From JBPOFY01 sp051252415 (GTDB lineage: Bacteria > Verrucomicrobiota > Verrucomicrobiia > Opitutales > Coraliomargaritaceae), in NCBI GenBank assembly GCA_051252415.1, contig JBPOGA010000003.1:1-64000 (forward strand): a stretch of DNA of 64,000 nucleotides. Reading direction: 5' to 3'. Shown piece after piece: positions 57,948-64,000 of this stretch; position 1 is the stretch's first letter, and the number at the start of each line of letters is the position of its first letter. The notes under the pieces were generated by a model. It did no database searches and had not been told where the DNA came from. It saw only the letters and a program-made list of their open reading frames with translations. Both the position numbers and the translations under genes were made by a program.

Positions 57948-58576
57948 AACGATTGATCATTGTAGGTGCGGGCGGATTTGGTCGCGAAGTTTATGCATGG
58001 GCTATGGACCATCCAGATTGTGGTGAAGTTTGGGAGATGCATGGATTTCTCGATGATAATCTCGCAGCGCTTGAAGGTTTTGATTATCCAGTAGGGGTGC
58101 TCGGCACGGTGGAAGAATATAAACCACAGGCTGACGATCTTTTTCTCTGTGCGATTGGTTCGCCGCAAGTGCGCTTTGAAGTGTGCGAGAAGTTGCTAGC
58201 TCGCGATGCGGAGTTTTACACGCTTGTGCACCCATCTGTAGTGCTCGGTGGGAATGTTACGCTTGGTGCTGGTTCGATTGTTTGCCCGCAAGTCGTGCTT
58301 ACGGTAGATATTTCAATCGGTGAATTCGTGATTATTAACTGTATGAGTACCGTCGGTCATGATGTTGTAATAGGTGATTATGTTAGCCTGAGTGGCCATT
58401 GTGATATTACTGGAAACGTGGAGATCGGTGAAGGAACATTGCTTGGTAGTGGTGCACGCATATTGCCAGGCAAGTCTGTGGGTGCCGATGCACTCGTTGG
58501 TGCTGGTGCAGTGGTGATTCGTTCGGTGGGAGATGGCCAAAAAGTGTTTGGCAATCCAGCCGTGCGTTTCGATTAG
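57944..58576 (+). CDS. NeuD/PglD-type sugar O- or N-acyltransferase
   Basis: The 210-residue protein has an N-terminal Rossmann-like part (I-I-V-G-A-G-G-F-G-R-E-V-Y) and a C-terminal left-handed beta-helix of hexapeptide repeats (~95-205; I-G-E-F-V-I-I-N, G-D-Y-V-S-L-S). It ends with G-x-P-A. This family transfers acyl groups, usually acetyl from acetyl-CoA, to nucleotide-activated sugars. The gene overlaps the SDR stop. In this cassette the donor could be the acyl-ACP product of the upstream enzymes. Confidence 0.88.
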   Translation: MKRLIIVGAGGFGREVYAWAMDHPDCGEVWEMHGFLDDNLAALEGFDYPVGVLGTVEEYKPQADDLFLCAIGSPQVRFEVCEKLLARDAEFYTLVHPSVVLGGNVTLGAGSIVCPQVVLTVDISIGEFVIINCMSTVGHDVVIGDYVSLSGHCDITGNVEIGEGTLLGSGARILPGKSVGADALVGAGAVVIRSVGDGQKVFGNPAVRFD

Positions 58577-58620
58577 AACTCTCAGGTTACGCTTATACCA
58601 CTTCTAGTATTGTTTGATCT

Positions 58621-58652
58621 GGTAGCGCAGGCGCGTCTCCAATGGCGCTACC
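58621..58652. repeat. REP-like palindrome ggtagcgc / gcgctacc
   Basis: Arms 58621-58628 and 58645-58652 are exact reverse complements. The left 18 nt match 35688-35705 except for one base. Head and stem recall the RAYT-flanking REPs (ggtagcg...cgctacc). Confidence 0.8.
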
Positions 58653-58756
58653 TTTAGGGCTTTATCGAGAAATCGGAGAGGTGAATCTAAATTTTCTTTG
58701 TAGGGCTGTCGCTTGGAGACTGTCTCAAAAATAGAAATATGACGATTCTCGACGTC

Positions 58757-58858
58757 ATAATCGTAATCTTACTCATAATCTTAATCCTCTGAGTAGATTC
58801 GTAAGGCTTTCTATTGCAACGTTTAGATTATGATTACGATTAAGAGTAGGATTAAGAG
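58757..58858. repeat. Inverted set of taatcgtaatc-type motifs
   Basis: The left part has cataatcgtaatcttactc and aatcttaatcctct. The right part has the complementary gattatgattacgattaag and gtaggattaagag. It is a short-motif repeat nested in the 58700-59055 element. Confidence 0.6.
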
Positions 58859-58926
58859 CGGATGAGCCACGCAACAAATTCTCTTTGGCTGCAGTCATTT
58901 TGAGACTGTCTCAAATTCAATAAATG

Positions 58927-59005
58927 GGAGCGTCCGGCTCCGTCCGGACATCTAACCGTCGTAAGGCTGACTCTGACGCAATGTCGGGGCGGAGCCCGAC
59001 GCTCC
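58927..59005. repeat. 25-bp imperfect inverted repeat ggagcgtc / gacgctcc
   Basis: Arms 58927-58951 and 58981-59005 pair with about four mismatches around a 29-nt loop. The arms are GC-rich and REP-like. Confidence 0.7.
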
Positions 59006-59122
59006 AATAGGATACTTTTCGCAATTTTGAGACGGTCTCCAAGCGGCAGCCCTACGTAAATAGACCCCTTCAAATCACTTAAAGTAGTGCCATTGCTTCG
59101 CCATCTTCACTCTGTTTCGTCG

Positions 59123-59170
59123 GCGCGTCTCGCCCTTCGACCATGCCGAACGCAGGTGCCGTGGCTACAA
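59123..59170. repeat. Partial copy of the 35.7-kb repeat
   Basis: A 21-nt string at 59125-59145 is identical to 35700-35720. A gcaggtg segment follows. It appears to be a rearranged fragment of the same repeat family. Confidence 0.75.
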
Positions 59171-59352
59171 TGGTCGAGTCTTATTTTATGCAGAATGCGC
59201 TAGGTTCAGTCGATCAATCATGTTTCGAAAAGGTAGTATACTTAGCGCGCATTATTGAAGCGAACCTTCGGATCTCAGTTCGCCCGTTATTAGTAATTCT
59301 CCTTGCGGGGCGGCTTTAAAAAAAGCTACAATGGCGGATTCTATCTGCTTAT

Positions 59353-61857
59353 ATGTCTCAACGTTTGTCTAGTCGTGTTTATAATCCAGCCGCCTTGGAG
59401 GTGTGGTTTGAAAACGTGGGCTTAGAGTGGGAGCAATCATTTAGCGAAGACGCGCTGCGCCGTGGTCGTGAGATCTATGTGAAGGGGCAAATCGCTGGCG
59501 TTGAGCTCGCGAAGCAAGATGCCATCATTCATTGTAAGTTTGCGCGGAAGGATACCTGCTATGTCGTGGTTGATTGGACGAAAGAGGGACCGAAGGTTCG
59601 TTTCTCTGGAGAGGATCAAGACCTCGGGCAAGCAGTGGCCGTAGGCGGGCTGTATGAGATCGAAGAATTAATTGCCGACGAAATTACCCCCATTGCATAT
59701 GTGTCGAAAAATGGCCCAGAGGTAGTTGAAGCACCTATTGAAGAAGAGGCTGAGGATGAGCGCCCAACTCGACGACTCACGCCAAAACTCGAGGGGGTGC
59801 GTTCTGGAGTGCGACTGACTGCGTATTGGACGAATGCAGATTTCACCAAAGAAGAAGCCTTTCGCAGTGATGAAACGACAGTGCTGAGTGGCGAACGTGA
59901 AGCGCTTGTGAGGCTGACGGGTCGTGCCAAAGAAGCAGGCTTTAAATTTCGTCGTGAATCGAATGATTTCTTGATGAGTGACCCAGAGCGTATCGCGCCG
60001 TTCTTTTCGCACACATGTAAACGCTGGGAAAAGATCTTTGATTTCCTAGATCTTGATTATGAGGCGCAGGTTATGGCGGGGGGTGTGCGACAGGTGAAGA
60101 TTGTCGGCCGCGTGGAATCTGCTGCAAGCGATCAAATGCGTGTCGATTGGCGTTTCAAATTAGGCAAGCGCTGGCTCGATCAGGAAGATGTGGCGCGCAT
60201 TGCAAAAGCAGGGCGCGGCACGCATGTCGTTAAAGGGCTTGGTCTGGTGCGAATTGAGGATGCGCAATCAGATGCACTTGCAGAATGGCACGTCGCCGCA
60301 GCAAGTCATTCCGAAACGGCGCAAGTGTGGCCGCGTTATATGGTGTTTTCATTGTTCGCCGAGCGCGGTGCAGAACTCGATTTAGAAAAAGCGCTGAAAG
60401 TCTGGCGCAAGGCGATTGTCGAAGTTCCTGAAGGCGAACATGCACTCCCTGATTTCTTGCGCCCATATCAAGCGCAAGGGGTGCACTGGATGGCGAATCT
60501 GCGGAAGCAAGGTTGCCATGGCTTGCTGGCGGACGAAATGGGGCTGGGTAAAACGCTGCAAGTGCTGACTTTATTAGATGCGCATCCATTCGACTCGAAG
60601 GATAGTTTGATTGTGTGCCCTGCGAGTGTCGTGCCCGTGTGGGAGAGTGAAGCAGCTCATTGGTATCCAAAGATGAATACGAAGGTGCTGCGAAGTGGGG
60701 TCGATTTTAAAGTCTCCAAGTCCAAGAAGCGCACCTTGTGGATTGCGAGCTACACGCAGTTGCGGCGGCATAAGCATTTACTGGATCAAATTGATTTTGG
60801 TTACGCCGTTTTAGATGAGGCGCAGCAAATTAAAAACCCTGATGCTAAAGTGACGCAGGCTTGTTGTGCGATCCAGGCTGAATGCCGGCTCGCGCTTACG
60901 GGCACGCCGATTGAGAATAAACTCCTAGATTTGTGGACACTCTTTCGATTTCTGATGCCTGGCCTCTTGGGCACGCGTCGTCGGTTTGAAGACGCAATTG
61001 AAACCGGGAATGCTAAGATTCGCGAGGTTTTCGCGAAGCGTCTTCGCAAGCAAATCGCACCATTTATTCTCCGTCGTCAGAAAGACAAAGTCGGGAAGGA
61101 TCTGCCACCCAAAGTAGAAATGGATTTGATCTGCCCGATTACTGATGTGCAAAAGCAAGTCTATGAGCAATTGCTCTCACAGGGTAAAGAAGATCTCGGT
61201 GGCGATTTGCAGGCCGCCATGCAGACACAGTCGATGAATTTCTTCACGCTGCTTACACGTCTGCGTCAGGCTTGTTGCGATCCAGGTTTGATTCCTGACG
61301 TGGATGCAGATCTGAGTCAGAGTGGTAAAGTGCAGATGCTATTGACTCGCTTAGCGGAAGCCTTCGAGGGGGATGGTTCGCGCAAGATCGTCATCTTTAG
61401 TCAATTTCTGCAATTGCTGAAGCGCGTGAAGCCATTGATTCAAAAAGAGTTTCCGAAGGTCAAGCTGCTTGAGCTAAACGGTTCGACGCGTAATCGAACC
61501 ATGCCTGTTGAGGACTTTCAACAGGAGAAAGGGCCCGCAGTGATTCTTGTGAGTTTACGGGCTGGTGGCACGGGCATCACTTTGCACGCGGCAGACTATG
61601 TTTTCCTTTTAGACCCTTGGTGGAACCCTGCGGTAGAAAATCAAGCCGTCGACCGCGTGCACCGTATCGGTCAAGATCGTCGAGTCTTTGTGTATCGTAT
61701 GATCACTCAAGGAACCATTGAGGAACGTATTCAGCACCTCAAAAAAGAGAAGCGTCAGTTGTTTGAAAACACCCTCGGCCATTTAGGCAGCGCCAAAGAT
61801 TTAGCTGATCACTTCGGAGATTTAGAAGATTTAGCAAAGTTACTGCCGCCTGAGTAG
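59353..61857 (+). CDS. SNF2-family DEAD/DEAH helicase
   Basis: The 834-residue protein has an N-terminal region (~20-110) similar in spacing to a SWIM domain but without its Cys/His zinc ligands. A bacterial SNF2-associated segment follows. The two RecA-like lobes span ~365-830: motif I D-E-M-G-L-G-K-T (394-401), motif II D-E-A-Q (488-491), motif III L-T-G-T-P-I-E-N, and motif VI Q-A-V-D-R-V-H-R-I-G-Q near 767-777. Bacterial relatives act on RNA polymerase or DNA; the precise role here is unknown. The gene is alone on its strand. Confidence 0.93.
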   Translation: MSQRLSSRVYNPAALEVWFENVGLEWEQSFSEDALRRGREIYVKGQIAGVELAKQDAIIHCKFARKDTCYVVVDWTKEGPKVRFSGEDQDLGQAVAVGGLYEIEELIADEITPIAYVSKNGPEVVEAPIEEEAEDERPTRRLTPKLEGVRSGVRLTAYWTNADFTKEEAFRSDETTVLSGEREALVRLTGRAKEAGFKFRRESNDFLMSDPERIAPFFSHTCKRWEKIFDFLDLDYEAQVMAGGVRQVKIVGRVESAASDQMRVDWRFKLGKRWLDQEDVARIAKAGRGTHVVKGLGLVRIEDAQSDALAEWHVAAASHSETAQVWPRYMVFSLFAERGAELDLEKALKVWRKAIVEVPEGEHALPDFLRPYQAQGVHWMANLRKQGCHGLLADEMGLGKTLQVLTLLDAHPFDSKDSLIVCPASVVPVWESEAAHWYPKMNTKVLRSGVDFKVSKSKKRTLWIASYTQLRRHKHLLDQIDFGYAVLDEAQQIKNPDAKVTQACCAIQAECRLALTGTPIENKLLDLWTLFRFLMPGLLGTRRRFEDAIETGNAKIREVFAKRLRKQIAPFILRRQKDKVGKDLPPKVEMDLICPITDVQKQVYEQLLSQGKEDLGGDLQAAMQTQSMNFFTLLTRLRQACCDPGLIPDVDADLSQSGKVQMLLTRLAEAFEGDGSRKIVIFSQFLQLLKRVKPLIQKEFPKVKLLELNGSTRNRTMPVEDFQQEKGPAVILVSLRAGGTGITLHAADYVFLLDPWWNPAVENQAVDRVHRIGQDRRVFVYRMITQGTIEERIQHLKKEKRQLFENTLGHLGSAKDLADHFGDLEDLAKLLPPE

Positions 61858-61935
61858 TAAAACCTATTGTGGCTCTTAAATGAGCGTGCTAGGATTATCT
61901 ACTGGGTATTCGACATCAGGCTGAAATTTTGGGCA

Positions 61936-61971
61936 CAAAAAAACGGCTGCCTCCGTGTGGAAGCAGCCGTG
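61936..61971 (-). terminator. Terminator of the SWIB gene
   Basis: The stem acggctgc / gcagccgt (61943-61950 and 61963-61970), with a short inner stem, is followed on the minus strand by seven T. Confidence 0.88.
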
Positions 61972-61995
61972 GAAAGTTTACGTTTAGAAAACGGA

Positions 61996-62325
61996 TTACT
62001 CTACGTTTGCGCCCACTACAGCAGCCATTTGCATCATGTTGATGGTTTGGCCTTCTTGTAGGTTGGTGAAATCAGTTAGTTTACCAGATTTGCTTGTGGA
62101 GTTTGTGTTTTTGAGAACTGGAAGCAGTTTTGCGTCGGCTACGATGTATTTGCCGGCGTTCATTGGTGCGCCATTTTCAGTCTTTGTTTGAAGTCCGTTT
62201 TGCTTGATGTAGTCCCAAAGCTTCTTGGTGATCTCTGTGCGTGGAAGCTCAGTAGCTCCTAGGAATGCTGCGAGGTCTGCTTTAAGTTTTACAGGTTTGT
62301 TGAGTCCTTTTGGTTCGTCTGCCAT
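61996..62325 (-). CDS. SWIB/MDM2-domain protein
   Basis: The 109-residue protein consists of a SWIB fold: L-A-A-F-L-G, L-P-R-T-E-I-T-K-K-L-W-D-Y-I-K-Q-N-G-L-Q, then a region equivalent to I-x-x-D-x-x-L (Y-I-V-A-D-A-K-L-L-P-V-L). SWIB domains are common in chlamydiae and verrucomicrobia and are linked to chromatin or DNA topology, but bacterial function is not defined. The C-terminal ~35 residues (polar and Met-containing) lie outside the domain. The gene is 70 nt downstream of aroQ on the same strand, with its own terminator. Confidence 0.9.
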   Translation of the reverse strand: MADEPKGLNKPVKLKADLAAFLGATELPRTEITKKLWDYIKQNGLQTKTENGAPMNAGKYIVADAKLLPVLKNTNSTSKSGKLTDFTNLQEGQTINMMQMAAVVGANVE

Positions 62326-62395
62326 GATATTTTTGAGTTTGGTTGTTTAGTGAAGGCGGTAGGCCTTGTGTGCGGATGAGTGAAGTGTGCGATTG

Positions 62396-62830
62396 TTAAT
62401 CGAGCTTCGCTAAATGGTGGAGTGCGGCGACGTAGCCGTCGAATCCGAGCCCGGAGATCACGCCTATGCAGGCTTCTGCGGTCATCGAATGTTGGCGGAT
62501 TTCTTCGCGCTTATATATGTTACTGATATGCACCTCGATTGTCGGGAGATCGCAGCCGGCAAGCGCATCGCGTAGAGCTAGGCTGGTGTGGGTGAGGGCA
62601 CCGGGGTTGATGATCAGCCCGAATACTTCAGAGTCAGCATATTCACCGATTTCATCGATGAGGAAGCCTTCGTGGTTAGACTGGTAGAATTGAACCTGCA
62701 CGCCTAGAGTCGCAGCTTCATTAGTGAGGAGATTCTCTAAATCCGTGAGAGTTTCATCGCCGTAGATATCTGGCTCGCGCATGCCGAGTCGGTCAAGGTT
62801 TGGGCCGTTTAAAATGACGATGCGTTTCAT
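62396..62830 (-). CDS. aroQ: 3-dehydroquinate dehydratase, type II
   Basis: The 144-residue dodecameric enzyme converts 3-dehydroquinate to 3-dehydroshikimate in aromatic amino acid synthesis. It has N-G-P-N-L-D-R-L-G, catalytic Tyr23 in D-I-Y-G, N-P-G-A-L-T-H-T-S (N75, H81) and E-V-H-I-S-N with His101. Length is typical of type II. It is flanked by the Nif3-like gene upstream and the SWIB gene downstream on the same strand. Confidence 0.97.
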   Translation of the reverse strand: MKRIVILNGPNLDRLGMREPDIYGDETLTDLENLLTNEAATLGVQVQFYQSNHEGFLIDEIGEYADSEVFGLIINPGALTHTSLALRDALAGCDLPTIEVHISNIYKREEIRQHSMTAEACIGVISGLGFDGYVAALHHLAKLD

Positions 62831-62931
62831 TAAATAGGATTAAATAGGAGTCAGAGGTTAAGAGTTAGCAGTCAGTATATTTATTGGATAAAGCAGTTAG
62901 CGTAGGCTGGCAATGCCCAATAGGGCCTGTT

Positions 62932-63690
62932 TTAAAGCAAGCAGGGTTGCTCGATAAAGGTATATTCGATGCGAAATCTGGCGGCGACTTCTTTGGCGAG
63001 TGCCTTTACGCCGAAGACTTCGGTCGCATAATGGCCGCATGGATACAGGTTGAGGCCGAGCTCTTGTGCCATGTTGAAATGGTGCTGGCGTAGTTCCCCA
63101 GTGATGAGTGTGTCGATGTTGTTCTTTTTTAATTGAGCAACGGCGCTTTGCCCACTGCCTGTGAGTATCGCGATACGATCAGGTTTGTTGCTGCCGTATT
63201 CGATTGCTTGAAAGGTGCCGGGGAAGATCTCTTTGAGTCTTTCGGTGAGTTCTTCGCGTCCTCCCAGTGGGCCTTTGGCGACCACAGCCATATCGTTGCC
63301 CTCGTAATTAAGGAAAGTTCCGAACTTCTTGAGGTTTAGGGCTTTGGCAAGGAGTGCGTTGTTGCCGATCTCATGATGGCAATCAAGTGGCAGGTGGGCA
63401 CCATAGACGGCGAGGTTACCATCGAGGGCGGTTTTGATCTTTAGACGGTTGTGGCCGGTAATCGGGATGGGAGCATTCCAGAAAAGCCCGTGATGGCAAA
63501 TGAGGAAGTCCACACCTGCTTCGATGGCGGCCTCAAAAGGTTTTTGACCCGCGTCAACGGCTGCGCCGATTTTGGTGACTTTACCGTTATTTTCGATTTG
63601 AAGCCCGTTGTGTGCGCCGTCGAAATCTTTGATTTCTTGTTGGCGGGTGCGAGCATCGCAAAAAGTAATGATTTCTTGGAGCGTTGGCAT
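62932..63690 (-). CDS. Nif3-like dinuclear metal centre protein
   Basis: The 252-residue protein belongs to the Nif3/YbgI (DUF34, NIF3) family, often annotated GTP cyclohydrolase I type 2. Metal ligands are visible: H66-H67 in L-I-C-H-H-G, D103 in P-L-D-C-H, and the C-terminal G-H-Y-A-T-E pattern. The family forms hexameric rings with two metals per subunit, and its true reaction is debated. It is divergent from tcdA and upstream of aroQ on the same strand. Confidence 0.92.
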   Translation of the reverse strand: MPTLQEIITFCDARTRQQEIKDFDGAHNGLQIENNGKVTKIGAAVDAGQKPFEAAIEAGVDFLICHHGLFWNAPIPITGHNRLKIKTALDGNLAVYGAHLPLDCHHEIGNNALLAKALNLKKFGTFLNYEGNDMAVVAKGPLGGREELTERLKEIFPGTFQAIEYGSNKPDRIAILTGSGQSAVAQLKKNNIDTLITGELRQHHFNMAQELGLNLYPCGHYATEVFGVKALAKEVAARFRIEYTFIEQPCLL

Positions 63691-63827
63691 AGTCAGTGAT
63701 TTTAACGTCTCTTGTAGAAGTTAGAAGTAAGAACTTAGTGTTAGGAAAAATTATTTCAAAATGAAAAATGACTGATTTATGGCTTCTCACGTCGAACTTC
63801 TGTGTCCTAACTTCTCTCCTTTTCATT

Positions 63828-64000
63828 ATGACTGATTACGAAACACGGTTTAGTGCGATTGCTCGCCTGTATGGGGTGGAAGGGCTCGCCCGTATCAAAG
63901 CGGCGCACATATGTGTGATTGGTTTGGGCGGTGTCGGCTCATGGGTCGTGGAAGCTTTAGCGCGCTCGGGGATTGGTAAGCTCACCATCGTCGATATGGA
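63828..64000 (+). CDS. tcdA: tRNA threonylcarbamoyladenosine dehydratase, N-terminal part
   Basis: The gene starts at ATG 63828 and runs off the window after 57 codons. The visible N-terminus has R-F-S-A-I-A-R-L-Y-G, then the nucleotide-binding V-I-G-L-G-G-V-G-S-W and L-A-R-S-G-I-G-K-L-T-I-V-D. This pattern is characteristic of TcdA (CsdL) within the E1/ThiF/MoeB superfamily. It cyclises t6A37 to ct6A in tRNAs reading ANN codons. ThiF or MoeB are less likely because of the R-x-Y-G start. Confidence 0.85.
   Translation, partial: MTDYETRFSAIARLYGVEGLARIKAAHICVIGLGGVGSWVVEALARSGIGKLTIVDM

Larger units (their letters stand above)
58700..59055. repeat. MITE-like element with 31-bp terminal inverted repeats
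   Basis: The ends 58700-58730 and 59025-59055 are reverse complements in 29 of 31 positions (gtagggctg...tctcaaaa). The 356-bp unit contains no gene and encloses other palindromes. A diverged internal copy of the terminal motif is at 58899-58915 (tttgagac-t-gtctcaaa). Confidence 0.75.
58577..59352. other. 776-nt gene-free mosaic of nested palindromic repeats
   Basis: No convincing gene is present between the acyltransferase and SNF2 genes. Several repeat elements are listed separately. The last ~180 nt (from 59171) show no recognisable repeat and probably contain the promoter of the SNF2 gene. Confidence 0.8.

Noticed and set aside
63717..63815. Weak inverted similarity agaagttag / cctaacttct in the nif3-tcdA gap
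   Set aside because: Arms are short, AT-rich and imperfect; chance is likely.

Overview
The window looks like chromosomal DNA of a Gram-negative bacterium of the Verrucomicrobiota, most likely class Opitutae (Coraliomargarita/Puniceicoccales-like). This is an inference from gene content: rho and a DksA-like gene carry long Lys/Ala-rich tails, there is a PEP-CTERM protein, lipoproteins and a trimeric autotransporter imply an outer membrane, and an Asp23-family gene follows accBC. No rRNA or other decisive marker is present. Coding density is high and most genes are housekeeping. Small repeat-rich gaps are the accessory part.

Layout. 1-2.1 kb: the 3' end of a trimeric autotransporter adhesin with near-identical 42-nt repeats, then a lipoprotein. 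2.1-5.2 kb: an orphan NarL-type response regulator directly behind tRNA-Ser(UGA), a YifB/ComM ATPase, and coaE. 5.3-13.0 kb: rho followed by a type IV pilus motor cluster (GspE/PilB-like ATPase, pilT, pilB, pilC). 13.1-17.9 kb: a TetR regulator with a lipoprotein and a secreted lipase, divergent from a large DUF2339 membrane protein across a tandem palindromic operator. 17.9-23.4 kb: menA, small secreted proteins, an MFS transporter, an adenylate-kinase-like protein and a Cys-rich protein. 23.4-29.0 kb: the ileS-dksA-like-lspA operon and a Na+/Ca2+ exchanger. 29.0-33.7 kb: the consecutive glycolytic genes gpmI and eno face each other across a small accessory insert (GIY-YIG protein plus a REP-associated transposase with REP palindromes). 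34-40.7 kb: a YfgM-like TPR protein, purU, a 675-nt repeat mosaic, a receiver-only regulator and carB. 40.9-44.5 kb: four co-oriented genes for anchored or secreted proteins of unknown function. 44.6-51.9 kb: gltB and gltD, separated by a PEP-CTERM gene, and a glutaredoxin. 52.1-55.5 kb: accB-accC-asp23-amaP-like-lipoprotein operon. 55.7-58.6 kb: a tightly coupled ketoacyl synthase III / ACP / SDR / NeuD-type acyltransferase cassette. 58.6-59.35 kb: a 776-nt mosaic of nested palindromes. 59.35-64 kb: a SNF2 helicase, a SWIB protein, aroQ, a Nif3-like protein and the start of tcdA.

Functional links. accBC and the KAS III/ACP/SDR cassette are divergent neighbours and both concern acyl-ACP chemistry. 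The pil cluster supplies extension and retraction motors but lacks pilins and secretin here. The most unusual material is the REP/RAYT system and its apparent degenerate relatives at 35.7, 58.6 and 59.1 kb, a perfect 20-bp palindrome inside a signal-peptide coding region, two stop codons lying within repeat arms, the TetR tandem operator, the response regulator whose mRNA would begin at a tRNA 3' end, and loss of zinc ligands in IleS, the DksA-like protein and the SNF2 SWIM-like region.
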